Counted from the first letter of the stretch, positions 1 to 10,751 are shown. The stretch is DNA of 64,000 nucleotides from Blepharisma stoltei (GCA_914767885.1 CAJZBQ010000062.1:861001-925000), one strand, 5' to 3'. Numbers and translations are program-made. The notes: generated by a model not told the origin, from the letters alone.

Positions 1-16
1 ACCATTGTGGAATTAA

Positions 17-2326
17 ATGGACGAGGACCAAACAAAGTGCTTAGAAGACGCTATTTCAGTAGTCAAAGACGAGTCATATCATATGCAGAGGGCGCTTGAT
101 TCCAATAATCTTAACGAAGCTTTAAAGCATGCTTCTAATATGATTGGCGAACTCCGCACTTCACTATTGTCTCCTCGATCTTATTTTGAGCTCTACATGC
201 AAGTTTTCGATCAGTTAAGCAGGATAGAGGCATACTTCCGAGAAGAGTCCAGAAGGGGGACAAGGATTGTGGAGCTTTATGAGAAAGTCCAGCATACCAT
301 CAGCATTCTCCCTAGACTTTACTTGCTAATCACGGTAGGATCAGTTTATATACAGACCAAAGAACTTCCAGCAAAAGATGTGCTGAAAGACTTGATAGAA
401 ATGGTTAAAGGAGTCCAGCATCCTCTCAGAGGGTTATTTTTAAGATATTACCTCAACAAGGTCTGCAAGGACAAACTCCCTGACAAAGGCTCAGACTTTA
501 GCGATGGAGATGTTACAGACTCAATTGACTTTTTGATACAGAATTTGTCTGAGATGAACCGTCTTTGGATCAGAATGCAGCACACAGGGTCTGTGAAAGA
601 TAAGAATAAAAGGGAAAAAGAAAGAAATGACTTAAGAGTTACTGTAGGAGAAAATATCAACAGATTATCAAGTTTACAAGGAGTTAATATTGACCTTTAC
701 CAAGAATTAGTGATGCCTAAAATAATGGAAATTGTGGTATCAAATAAAGACGCGATTTCTCAGCAATATTTAATGGACTGTGTTATTCAAGCGTTTTCTG
801 ATGATTACCATTTACAGACACTTCAGCTGCTCCTTGAAACTTGTAGCAATTTACAGCCAACAGTTGACATTCAGTCAATTGTGATAACCCTTTTGAATAG
901 GCTTTCAGACTATGCTGGAGAAGCTGAGCTTGATGTTTTGCAGAATATTGATGTTTTTGGACTAGTAAAAGCTTATATTGATAAAGTGATATCCGAACAA
1001 GAAAGCTCCCTGGATACTAAAAAACTGCTATTGTTAGAAGTCGCTTTTATGAAGCTTTCACTGAAATGCTACCCATTAGATACAAATAACGTTAACACCA
1101 TATTGGAATCTTGTGTTTCCCTAATGGACAAAAGTACTCCAGAAAACCGGTCACATCCAGAATCGCTTAAATCGATCGTGAAGCTCTTGTCATTCCCATT
1201 GGAAACTTTATCCTTCGCAATTTTGACTATGAATAATTATCCAAAATTGATGACTTACCTACCTTTTTCTTCAAGAAAGCAAGTAGCATTCAAAATCGTC
1301 CAATCAGTTGTAGTAAGCAAGAAATTCCTTGACACACTGGAGACAACTACACAGTTACTTGAATTTGTCTCGCCGTTACTTTATGATACAAGTGACTCAG
1401 AAGAAGGATTTGATGCTTATGAGTTCGAAGATGAACAAAATAACATGGCAAAACTGGCACATCTAGTAAAATCAACTGACCTAGATACTCAATATAAAAT
1501 TTTAAGCCTTCTTAAGCAAAGGTTTTCACAAGGTGGGGATAAAAGAATCAAATATACTTTCCCAGCCTTGATTTTTGCTTTTATTAATTTCGCTAGACTT
1601 CTGAATGCTTCTGAGGAAAGCTGGAATACTAAACTTGAACAAGTTTTAGAGGTCTTAGCTGAGCTTGTGAGCAAAACTTCAGAAAATAACCCAGATCTTG
1701 CATTAAAACTGAATTTGCAATGTCTGCAACTCATAAACCAATTCCAAAACAAAAAGTTCCAGCACACTGCTTTAGAGTTTGTAGAGCAAGCCTTTTATGT
1801 CTATAAAGAAGAGCTTGCTGACTCATACGCAAAACACGCTGCAATTAACTTAATTTGTGCAACTTTAGTAACTTTGAACTGTTTTGATGACGAAACTTCT
1901 GATTCGCTCGTGAAGTTATGCACCCAACAGTCATTAAGACAGCTGAAAAAGCAAGACCAATGTTTAGGACTGTGCTTATGCACTCATTTATTCTATAATG
2001 AATTCAGCCAAAACGAAAGAATAGTAAGTGACTGCTTAGGAAAAGCTGCAAAAATTGCTGAAATCTGCATTACTCATAAGAATTCTGTTAATTTATATGT
2101 GACATTGGTCAATAAGTTCCTTTATTATATGCTGCAAGGTGTTAGCACATTAGAAGAAGATACTGTGAACCAGCTTCTCCAAGCTACTAAAGAAGGTATT
2201 GCGACTGCAGAAAAAGAAGGAGACAGCAGAGTTAATGTTAAAGAGCTAAAATCGTACTTAAGAGCTACCTTAAACTACATTAAAGCAAGACAGCAAGAAG
2301 GAAAGCTAAGCGGAGTCTCAGTTTAA
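17..2326 (+). CDS. VPS35: VPS35, retromer core subunit
   Basis: Uninterrupted 769-residue ORF. The N-terminal third matches the VPS35 family: a long alpha-helical start, then the segment around PRLYLL (about residue 99), which in this family lies in the VPS26-binding region, followed by helical-repeat sequence to the C-terminus. Length is close to the usual 750-800 residues. VPS35 is the scaffold of retromer, which returns membrane cargo from endosomes to the Golgi or plasma membrane. The ATG at 17 is the first in frame, but the window begins only 16 bases earlier, so an upstream exon cannot be excluded. No insert interrupts this gene, unlike most of its neighbours. Confidence 0.95.
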   Translation: MDEDQTKCLEDAISVVKDESYHMQRALDSNNLNEALKHASNMIGELRTSLLSPRSYFELYMQVFDQLSRIEAYFREESRRGTRIVELYEKVQHTISILPRLYLLITVGSVYIQTKELPAKDVLKDLIEMVKGVQHPLRGLFLRYYLNKVCKDKLPDKGSDFSDGDVTDSIDFLIQNLSEMNRLWIRMQHTGSVKDKNKREKERNDLRVTVGENINRLSSLQGVNIDLYQELVMPKIMEIVVSNKDAISQQYLMDCVIQAFSDDYHLQTLQLLLETCSNLQPTVDIQSIVITLLNRLSDYAGEAELDVLQNIDVFGLVKAYIDKVISEQESSLDTKKLLLLEVAFMKLSLKCYPLDTNNVNTILESCVSLMDKSTPENRSHPESLKSIVKLLSFPLETLSFAILTMNNYPKLMTYLPFSSRKQVAFKIVQSVVVSKKFLDTLETTTQLLEFVSPLLYDTSDSEEGFDAYEFEDEQNNMAKLAHLVKSTDLDTQYKILSLLKQRFSQGGDKRIKYTFPALIFAFINFARLLNASEESWNTKLEQVLEVLAELVSKTSENNPDLALKLNLQCLQLINQFQNKKFQHTALEFVEQAFYVYKEELADSYAKHAAINLICATLVTLNCFDDETSDSLVKLCTQQSLRQLKKQDQCLGLCLCTHLFYNEFSQNERIVSDCLGKAAKIAEICITHKNSVNLYVTLVNKFLYYMLQGVSTLEEDTVNQLLQATKEGIATAEKEGDSRVNVKELKSYLRATLNYIKARQQEGKLSGVSV

Positions 2327-2562
2327 TAGTAATAATATTAGCCTGCCTTAAAGCTCTTCAATTTATTTGTATAATAAATCTTTTTGGATTTCGGAGTTTT
2401 ATGTTTCTGATTTTATTTGTTTACAGTATTATATATGCGTTTAGAAATTCAAATGGACCATGACTAATTAAAATCTAAAAATTACCAAATTTGACTGATG
2501 CTTCTATCGTTTATAAAATACTAGATAATTTTTAAAATTTATGATTAAAATTGATGTAAATT

Positions 2563-3717
2563 CTAAATAATACTCTCATTGTTCATCATACTAAAAGACT
2601 TGCTATACTTCGCACTGATAGAGCTTATTTCAGATTTTGATTCTACAAGCTCTTCCCTGAATAGCTCCGTGAAGTTAAAGTTTGATCCTTTTATTTTGCT
2701 CAGTTTTGCTTCAAGTTTCGGGTCAGGGATTGGCGGTACTCTATTTTTGCTCAAAGAGTACTTATCATCAATTTTCCCTTTATTTACTGAAAATCCATCT
2801 TCCTGCAGCTTTTCTTCCAAATAATTAATAATTGATTTATCCTCCAAGACCAATAAAGTTTCTTCAAATTCATAAGTATAATCCACCCCAATCACCTCTA
2901 CCAAATATTTTATGCAATCTTTGAATTTTTTTTGCTTTCGCTTTTTTGACCAGACTGCTGCGATCTGAATAGCATTTTCTTTTCTCTTATTGAGAATATG
3001 AAAATCCACATGGCAAACTTCATATAAATATCGTATGATATCAAGATTTCCAGTCCTACACGCAATTAGGCCACAGTTTTCTCCGGTGGTTTCATCTAAA
3101 TAGCTAACGGAGAATTCTGAGTTTTCTGGTTTATCTTTGAAATACTCATAGACATAGCGAAGCATAGAAAACTTCCCTTTGTCTACAATCCTTTGCACTG
3201 GTGTCATAGTGCTATAAGGAACCACAAGTTTGCTCTTATCTTGGGTGTGAGATTTGGTGGTTTTTGATTTAGCAAAAATGGAAAGCTCTTCGCTTTCTTC
3301 TTCATTATTGGCATCATCGTTAACTTCTTCGTTTTTAAGGTAAAGTGGGAGATAATATTCAAATAAAGCAAAATGCCCAAGCTCACAAATTACATCTATT
3401 GGCCGCTTTCCCAGTTGCAAATATAGACGGTTCATAGCTGAAAATTTGGCTTTGGCCTCTTGGACAAGATATTTAAAAATATCTGTCGCGCCTAAGTATA
3501 AAGCATAGCCGAGAGCATTCATGTCACATTGATTTATTTTGAAGATGGGATCGTTTATGTTTATAACTGGCTCTTTATAAGGACTTTTGCCTTTTAAATA
3601 CTTTACAGTCACGTCTTTTACCTTGTCAAGCGACTGGCGATCAATAGCAAGGGCTAATTTTCCAGTAACATATTTTGCGAGGTTCACATGTTTTTGACTT
3701 GTGCAGCAAGCGCCCAT
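2563..3717 (-). CDS. ankyrin-repeat protein, probably N-myristoylated
   Basis: About 384 residues. I chose the internal ATG at 3717 because it starts MGACCTSQ, a strong N-myristoylation signal followed by two cysteines that could be palmitoylated; the upstream ATG at 3735 would bury this signal. The middle holds degenerate ankyrin-like units, for example around MNALGYALYLGATDIFKYL and GLIACRTGNLDIIRYLYE. An acidic linker (about residues 140-155) separates the two repeat blocks, and the C-terminus is Ser-rich. This suggests a membrane-tethered protein-interaction scaffold; the partner is unknown. Confidence 0.7.
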   Translation of the reverse strand: MGACCTSQKHVNLAKYVTGKLALAIDRQSLDKVKDVTVKYLKGKSPYKEPVININDPIFKINQCDMNALGYALYLGATDIFKYLVQEAKAKFSAMNRLYLQLGKRPIDVICELGHFALFEYYLPLYLKNEEVNDDANNEEESEELSIFAKSKTTKSHTQDKSKLVVPYSTMTPVQRIVDKGKFSMLRYVYEYFKDKPENSEFSVSYLDETTGENCGLIACRTGNLDIIRYLYEVCHVDFHILNKRKENAIQIAAVWSKKRKQKKFKDCIKYLVEVIGVDYTYEFEETLLVLEDKSIINYLEEKLQEDGFSVNKGKIDDKYSLSKNRVPPIPDPKLEAKLSKIKGSNFNFTELFREELVESKSEISSISAKYSKSFSMMNNESII

Positions 3718-3735
3718 GGTTATTTTTATAATCAA

Positions 3736-4245
3736 ATCATTGATAAAATTAAATCAAATTTTCTACAGGTTGCATGCAAAATTTAAATTAAATCTATCAG
3801 AAACCTAAAAAAATTCAATTTAATGATGAATTATTAATCATCAAAAAAACCAGGTAAGCCGAATTTTCTCTTAAATCTAGTTTATTATGCAAAGGATTAC
3901 TTTAGATTTCAAAGTGAAGACTAGGCATGAATTCTTGAGATGATAGCTTATTTCTTTGATAAAGTGAATTCAAGATTGATAAATTATAGATAAAATATAT
4001 ATGATCATCACTTTTATCATTGAAATTTAGCTTGAAGCTCAGCTTATTAAGCTAAGATCAATGTTTTAATTTTATTATTAATCAATCTAATATGCACTAA
4101 TTATATCAATTTCTCTAATCAAATCTTAAAAATAATAAAGGTAGACAGCTTAGAATCTATAGTAATAGTATGCACAAGATCAGCATCTCAAAATTCGTTT
4201 TTAAAAGATCCAAACGCCAAATTTAGTATTTATTTTAAAGTTATT
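3736..4245. other. intergenic spacer, divergent promoters
   Basis: About 510 bp of AT-rich DNA between the divergent ankyrin and WD40 genes. I see no coding segment, no terminal inverted repeat and no RNA gene; it probably holds both promoters. Confidence 0.5.
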
Positions 4246-7200
4246 ATGAGAATTTCCAAAAAGGATATCTCTTTTGGGTTTTTTATACCAAGTGCATCAA
4301 AGCCAGTTTCTGTAGCAGCACATCCAGTTCATCCTTGACTCTTATTAGCTGAAGAAAATAGAGTAATTTATTTATGAGATTATTTACAAAAATCAGTCCT
4401 TAAGGTATATTCTTCTATTGAGCTTGATGAAGAAGTATTCGGAGGGCCGCTTAGAGATGTCAAATTCTTTGATAAGCATGTGCTCAGATGGAAATGGCTA
4501 AATAAAAACACAAATATTACAATAGAAGCTTTCCAAGGTAAAGGAGGAAGATGCAATTGAATTGTAGTTGTGATGGAGAATAAAATCGGATTTTTTGATT
4601 ATATTTCAGGAGCAACATCAACGATTCTTCAAAGTCAGTTGGATTTTCGCGCTTTGAATTGTGTAGAAATTATAGATTCTAGCTATTTAGCAATTGGCTG
4701 TGGGGATGGAAGCATAAAAATCTGGGATTGCCAAGAATGGGAGCTTGTGAAAACTTTTCCGAAAGGGACACACACAAGAGGTATTACTAAACTGCTAAGT
4801 TTCTCAAAAAACTTGAGAGAAAGGCCTATTTTGCTTAGTGGGAGCTCAGATGGAATTTTGGCTGTTTGAAATGTGGATACTTGTACAGACGCCCCAGCAT
4901 TTAGAATTCCATCAGGCTTGTCAGCAGCTCATAGTGGCTCTATTGCATCTCTATCATTAAATCCTGGATTAATGCAACTAGTCAGCGTTGGTAGCGAAAA
5001 AACACTTGCAATTTGAAATGTTGCGACTTCAACTGAAATTGCAAGATATAAAAATATGAAAGATGGCAATAAAAAGAAAGTCCTTGGCTCTGTTTTTTCC
5101 CAGCATCCTCTATTTCCTCAGTCAATGACTTTTTGCCATTCTGGTGGATCACAAATTTTAGCTATAGACACAACAATGCATAATCTGCCTAAAGACCAGA
5201 GAGAATTTAATATTTTAATTGATCTTGCAGTTATAATTCCTGGAACTCATAAAATTCTGGAAATCAAAATTCATGAGCTGCAGCCATATTTGTTATTTGT
5301 GGTAACTCAGAGTGGTGTTTATACTTTATATTGCTATAAAGTGAATAAATGGTAAGATCATATATTAAAGCACATTTTTTATATAATATTGATTTTGACT
5401 TGTGCATAGTAAAAATTCAATTTAGTCTATAGTGGGCTATATTATGAAAGATTCACTGTTCCTACATTTGGCTGGTCTCCTTTATTTAATACAAATATCA
5501 TACCAGAAAGCATGACTTCATCTGTCCCAAGCCATTTTTTTTATTGTTTTAAAGACGATTGCTTACAAAGCGCAGTTTTTGCTATGAATGAAGACAATAC
5601 AATGTCAACTCAGTTCCATAGGCTTGAAACCTCTTCAAGAATAATTGGAAGCTCAATAGAACTTACTGTCTCACCATCAGGGAATTTTCTGGCAGCTTTG
5701 TCGAAGCAGACTGGCTTGTATGATATTTTTTTTATAGGCTCAGAAGGCATTAATCCAATGGGAATTCCTGAGAGAGTAAAATCTGGATATACAACTCAGC
5801 TTGTATGGCATTCTAAGTATGATAGATTTGCTGTGATCTGCCCTATAAATGAAGACGACACAATTGGCTCTTTTTCTTCTATTGTATCCAAAATTCTTCT
5901 TCTTGTCTATGAAGTTTCCAAAGGCAGAGTATCGCTCATTTATAGGGGTGATGAAATGCCAAACCCTTCTGGAATTTTTGGAGGCAGCTTATTAGGTATC
6001 ACTTATACTATAGAAAATTCTCCCTCAACCTGCTTTTACTCCTGGGAAAGCTTAAAACAGATTGGGGAGCCTTTTCCTGAGCCTCACTACATTTTTTGGT
6101 CTGACAACTATTGCATTATTGCTTATAAAACAGAATTTTACTTTTACAAAAACTACCCTGAGTTTACCTTTTTGTGAAGGATAAACCATATAATCCGGAC
6201 AGGGTTTTGGTGTTATTCAGTGTTTTTTTATTCAACAGATACAGATGTGTATTGGATCTTGCCTTGTTTAAAAACTCCTTTTCTCTTGGCTTCACATGGA
6301 CTTGATATAAACCAAGAATTGAGTTTTCAAAGTGAGGTTGTTAACCTTAAAGAGGATAAAGAAATTTCGGAGCTTTATAGGAAACCTCATGAATGCTGCT
6401 CAATTTTGGCCGTTTTTCAAGGAAGTTTATTGATGGTAAACAGCTCTTATCAATTATTCATTATTCCTCTGACATCTATTTTCTTAAGATTTTGCATGCT
6501 TGTAGGCTCAGGGCTAGCTGCTGAGGCGTTTCCACTTACATTTAAGATGCACGAAATGCTGCAGCCGAAAATTGCTTTGTGCTTAGAAAGTCTAGGACTT
6601 CCAGAGGCTGCTTTAGATTTGCCTTCTTTATCATATAAACAAAAAATCGAAATTTCAATGAAAAATAACATTCCTATAGAGCTTGTAAGAAAATAAAATG
6701 GTGACGTTGACGGAAGTTGAACTCCGAGGCGCACCTCCTATGGAGCTGGTAGGACCCATTGCTGATGAAGCTGAATATACAGGTCTCATTCCTGTCATAA
6801 GTAGGCCTTCAGTTGTGGGAAGCCGTGCCGAAAAGGAAATTTTATTTCTCCCCCAAGGTTTTTCCTGTCCCTGCCAGGTGGGCTAGACAGGTTTTTCCTA
6901 CCACATGGTCTTCCTTCATCGAGACCATCGGGGCACTCAGACAGAAGTGGCTCTGCCCAAAGGAGCTGATCCCTTGGACAGGTGGTTTTGACCAGAAATC
7001 AAGATGGCGTCGGGCCTGGGAGTATGGCCACATCAGAACCCGACCTAGAGTCGTCTTTCGAGCTGAGGTGTTGAGGTCCGCTGGTTTCACCCACGTACGG
7101 CCTTTTAAAACTAACTAACTAACTATAGTGCTTGTGATTTATATTTAGGACAAAAAAATAATTGAAAATAAACAAATTGTTAAAGAAATGCTGCAAAAAT

Positions 7201-7382
7201 CGAAAGATCCAGAGTTTTTGATGAAATTGTACTCGTTTCTGATTGATAAAGAATGCTATGAAGAAGCTCTTTTAGTGGCTTCTGCATTGAAGCAGCCAGA
7301 TTTAATCTTAAGCACTTTTATCAAAGCCAAAATGCTAGGCAGAGGAGTCATATTGGCAAAGCGACTAGAAAAACGAGAGTAA
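4246..7382 (+). CDS. large WD40 beta-propeller protein, interrupted by two inserts
   Basis: With UGA as Trp, the ATG at 4246 opens a frame running through AVWNVDTC and LAIWNVAT (both W from TGA), typical ends of WD40 blades. A second half with beta-propeller character follows, then an alpha-helical tail (EEALLVASALKQPDLI). Removing a 75-bp TA-bounded insert at 5353 and 6685-7148 (SINE-like element plus a 15-nt intron) gives 866 codons with no stop. The propeller-plus-helical-tail layout resembles coat-type trafficking proteins (TSET/TTRAY-like or WDR families), but I cannot name the orthologue. The C-terminus at 7382 may be short for such a protein. Confidence 0.75.
5353..5427. other. 75-bp TA-bounded IES in the WD40 gene
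   Basis: TA at 5353-5354 and TA at 5428-5429. Excision leaving one TA gives a continuous frame (...NKWYSGLYYERF...). The same stretch could be read as an 81-nt GT-AG intron (5352-5432), also in frame, but the other introns here are 15 nt, so an IES is preferred. Confidence 0.6.
6687..7122 (+). mobile_element. SINE-like element S2 with (AACT)n tail
   Basis: A GC-richer block of about 436 bp in AT-rich surroundings, ending in a short AACT tandem. It is flanked by an imperfect 13-bp direct repeat (12 of 13 identical), CTATAGAGCTTGT at 6674-6686 and CTATAGTGCTTGT at 7123-7135. The long repeat and simple-sequence tail point to target-primed retrotransposition. I find no conserved ORF inside. Confidence 0.65.
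7134..7148 (+). other. 15-nt intron at the edge of element S2
   Basis: GTGATTTATATTTAG is a 15-nt GT-AG intron directly before GACAAAAAA. Joining ATAGAGCTT (to 6684) to 7149 restores ELDKKIIENKQ in phase 0. The donor lies in the target duplication of element S2, so the element split the gene at its exon-intron boundary. Confidence 0.65.
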
Positions 7383-7508
7383 TAAATATTTAGACTTGCC
7401 CAAAGATTAGAGCAAGAACTTCTTTCTGAATTTCCAGCAAAATAATTATCACATTCAATTTAATGAGAAAAATTATGATAATCATCAATTTTTTTAAAAT
7501 TGGGCAAA

Positions 7509-8879
7509 TTAGCTGCCTGTTAAAAATTCTTTTATTTTGTTTTGTACTTCTTTTGGCTTTTCTGCATGTATAATTAAATATGGCGTCTCAACTTGGGTCT
7601 GGCCTCTCGGCCAGACAGTTTCGAGCCCTATTTAATTATATCCGGCAAGGTTTTGCCTAGCTAGAGATGGACAGCAATATCAGGTAAGCAATTCTGGCAG
7701 TGTACAGAGCCTGATCCCAGTCCGTTCTCAGGTTAGGATTTTACCTCGAGGGAAGAGGAGGCTTGGGGTTGGAAAGGAGAAGCCCAGCAGCGCCTACAGG
7801 TAATCCCTAGGCCATTCGGGCAAATCTCTAGCGAGAAACCGGGAGTTTCGCCCCGGGCTACAAGTTTTCCTCTTTTGCCGAAAGTCAGCCAGAAATTCCA
7901 TTTTTTGGAATTTCCCAGCAGACAACCCTCGTTACAGAGAAAGTAGCTCAATCATGAGCCGTCGAAGCCGGAACATCGCGCAGGAGGCGCGCGTTGGAGA
8001 TCAAAGCTAGCTATCCCAGCAACTAGTGGGCCCCGAGCGACGAGAGCGTGGTGGTAGTCCTGGAAGAGCAACCCGTAGGAGACGTTAAACGTCATGGTTA
8101 ATAAGTTAAGTTAAGTTAAGTTAAGGCTTTTCTGCATGTAAAAAATGCCCAGCACCGACTACTGATTGAATTCGTGTATTTGGCATTATCTGTGTATAAA
8201 AATCAATCAGCTTTATTTTGTCTGTGAGTAATGGATTCCTTATTGTATGTTTAGAATTTCCCCCAGAAAGTGCTAGAACTTCACCTGTAAACCTACCATC
8301 AGGATTTACCCATCCAGCAATGTCATCTAAGCCTTGAAGTAAATTATCTAATCCTATTCTCCAGATATAATGATCTTCCTTCTCCATCTTCATATTTGAA
8401 GACAATAACGCAGTAATATGATGATCATGGAAATGGTCATCTATTTCTTTTTCTATTTGCTTTCTAGATTTCCCTTCTAAGTGCAACGATTTCATGTACT
8501 CTAGATATTGCCTTAGCTCTGGGAATCGCTGATTCATCATAAAGGTATAAGAAATAGGGGCTACATCAAGAATGCAAACTTTTTCAAATCTTTCAGGTCT
8601 GGTGCAGCAAGCGTACATAGCTGTTTTTCCTCCCATTGAGTGCCCTATCACAGATGCTCTTGGGATATTGTGCTTATCCATAAATCGAAATAGATCATCA
8701 GAAAGTATTTTATATGTCATACCTGGCTGATGAAAACTCCTTCCATGGTTTCTTGCATCTAATAGAAAATGGTTTCCATCGATTCCTTTGGCTATGCTGC
8801 TCAAATTTAAAGCATTTCCAAGCAGCCCATGAAGCCATAGCACTGGCTTGCCAGACCCAAAGTTGAAAAAGTTGACCAT
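7509..8879 (-). CDS. alpha/beta hydrolase, split by SINE-like element
   Basis: Alpha/beta-hydrolase fold of 266 residues after removing 570 bp. Seen in order: oxyanion-hole motif LHGLLGN (about residue 16), LDARNHGRS, nucleophile elbow GHSMGG (Ser near residue 82), and the catalytic His in GAGHFLH near the C-terminus. These match the ABHD11/YbfF-type esterase family, often mitochondrial. The frame is broken just after HAEKP by a SINE-like element; joining at its 16-bp target duplication restores KEVQNKIKEFLTGS and a TAA stop. 801 coding bases result, a multiple of three. Confidence 0.85.
7571..8124 (+). mobile_element. SINE-like element S1, copy 1
   Basis: 554 bp bounded by perfect 16-bp duplications GGCTTTTCTGCATGTA (7555-7570 and 8125-8140). 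The 5' part carries a perfect 8-bp hairpin (GTCTGGCC, loop TCTC, GGCCAGAC at 7597-7616) followed by GTTTCGAGCCC, which resembles an RNA polymerase III B box. The 3' end is a (TTAAG)n run. Copy 2 at 11500 is nearly identical. There is no conserved ORF. Confidence 0.85.
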
Positions 8880-9021
8880 TTTTGTATATATATATATGAA
8901 ATTTTAATAATATCCCAATAGTTTATTTAATATTGATAAATTAGTTATATTTAAATGCTATAAGAAAAACTCTCCAGCCATCACATAAATTTTTGCAATG
9001 ACTTTCACTTAGTCTATTCTT

Positions 9022-9525
9022 TTAAAGCAATCTTTCAATGTCTTGCACGATCTTTCTTGGTTCTGTTCTTGGTCCATAATATTGGAATACATTTCCTTGT
9101 CTATCAACTAAAAATTTGCCAAAATTCCAACCAATTTTACTTCCTCTAAGTCTGCAGCTGAGTCTTAAAAATTTATAGAGATCGCATGCTTCTTTTCCGT
9201 TTACCTTAATTTTTGCGAAAACGTCAAATTTAGCACCGATTCCTCTGACAAAGCTCTTAATTTCTTCATGAGTCCCTGGCTCTTGGCCAAAGAATTGGTT
9301 ACAAGGGAACGCAAGAACGCTTAAACCACGCTCTCTATAGTTGTTATCAAGCTCCATAAGTTGATCATAATTTTTTGTGGTAAGCCCTCACTCACATGCA
9401 ACATTGACGACCAGCATGACCTTGTTTTGGTACTTAGACATACTGATATCTTGCCCATCTATGTCTTTCACAACTATCTGGTAGATAGATTGGAAAGGCA
9501 AAGGGCCTTTAAGTTTATTGCCCAT
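9022..9525 (-). CDS. glutathione peroxidase with in-frame UGA at the catalytic position
   Basis: 167 residues from MGNKLKGP. GPx signatures are clear: VNVACE-UGA-GLTTKNY, FPCNQFFGQEPGT, and WNFGKFLVD with the conserved Trp and Asn. The UGA (9388-9390, codon 46) aligns exactly with the family's peroxidatic Cys/Sec. It could be selenocysteine, or, by this genome's usual code, Trp. A Cys lies two residues before it. I found no convincing SECIS fold in the roughly 140 bases downstream. The enzyme reduces peroxides using glutathione or thioredoxin. Short form without a signal peptide. Confidence 0.9.
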
Positions 9526-9824
9526 ACACCGATTACCTCTCTTTTATTTATTAATCGCCATTGATTTCATTAAAATTTGTGTGATTGAAAATTTAATAAT
9601 GAAATTCACCTATTTGAGATAGATAAAACAGCAAGTTTTAAAATTATATAAAATATAAGGAATCTGGTTCCGAAGTTTAAAAATAAAATTCGATTTTTAT
9701 TAGTTATAGGCCTTATTCATAAACAATCACTTAAGTAACGATTTAGCTTTAATTCACATATGATTACTTATTATTTAAAAATTAATACCTATCTGAGACG
9801 ATCTAATAATTATTTAATAACTGT

Positions 9825-10600
9825 TTAAAATATAGTGCATTTTTTCTTCTTTTTTTCTCGCTGAGCTGGGGCTGGAGGAAGAGTAACGTGAGGCGTCGTA
9901 GGAGCTGTTGGAGGAGGTGCTGTATTTACTGTTGTAATCTTAGGCTGCTGCTCTTCTGAGTTTGCATAAGTGACAATTTCAGCTTTGATTACTTTTTGCG
10001 CACATTCTATATCAGCTGCAGAAAGGACAACTCCGCTTAAATCTGCTGCAATTCGGAAGAAGGAGTTATAAACTTGGTCCCCAGTCTTTGCGCTTACTAA
10101 GTAGGAGTATAGCCCATTTCGGTCAGCAAATGTGTTGTGCTTGTCGAGTTTTACAGCCTGCATGTGAAATAAGTCAGTTTTATTGCCAATCAGGCACATA
10201 TAAGGTAAGTCAATTCCTTCAAAGGTTTTCTTTACCACTTGCAGCCATTCTTCTAAGTTAATAAATGATTGATAGTTCGTGATATCATAAACAAACACAA
10301 CTGCATTGGCCCCGTATATATAAGTGCTTAGCATCTTGCTGCCAATGCTTTGACCTCCGATATCCCATATCTGAAGAGCGATGTGAATATTTCCAGGGAG
10401 TTCTAAACGTTTCACAAAGAAGTCAAGACCAATTGTTTGCTTGTAGCGAACTTGGAACTCTGCCTCATTCAGGCACATGCATAGTGATGTTTTGCCAACC
10501 GTACCATCACCCAAGATCACTACTTTATATTGGAGGAATTCTGGCTCTTCATCGCTATCAGATTCATCTAAATCCCCTCTTTGTAGGCAAAAAATCTCAT
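9825..10600 (-). CDS. RAB28: Rab28-like small GTPase, 5' end unresolved
   Basis: P-loop GDGTVGKTS, switch region YKQTIGLDFF, WDIGGQ in place of WDTAGQ, YGANAVVFVYDITNYQSF, NKTD and SAKTG are specific to Rab28, which is linked to cilia and intraflagellar transport. A Pro-rich tail ends KKKKKCTIF, a CAAX-type prenylation site. The frame is open up to DLDESDSDEEPEFLQYK but has no ATG. An ATG at 10600 lies one base out of frame across a GGGG run (10574-10577); either a one-base error or an upstream insert explains this. Confidence 0.85.
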
Positions 10601-10751
10601 GGATTTAAAAAAATTATGATAATTTTTTTTTTGAAATTTAAAAGACAATTGAGTAAAATAATTTAATTTGATTTAGAATATAAGCTGTTTAAACTAACTG
10701 GAGATTTTATTATTATAACTATGAATGATATATTCAAATATGTTTTATATT

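Noticed and set aside
5352-5432. 81-nt GT-AG spliceosomal intron in the WD40 gene
   Set aside because: Frame-compatible, but the well-supported introns here are 15 nt, while a 75-bp TA-bounded IES fits equally and matches other inserts.
6690-7118. ORFs at 6698-7118 as genes
   Set aside because: They lie in SINE-like element S2, overlap each other in several frames and resemble no protein.
7733-7951. 72-residue ORF inside S1 (also at 11662-11880)
   Set aside because: The two copies are frame-shifted relative to each other over part of the ORF, so it is not under coding constraint.
8880-9021. SECIS element downstream of the glutathione peroxidase
   Set aside because: GTGA and TGAT-like strings with an A-rich stretch occur, but I could not draw stable helices around them by eye; needs a folding search.
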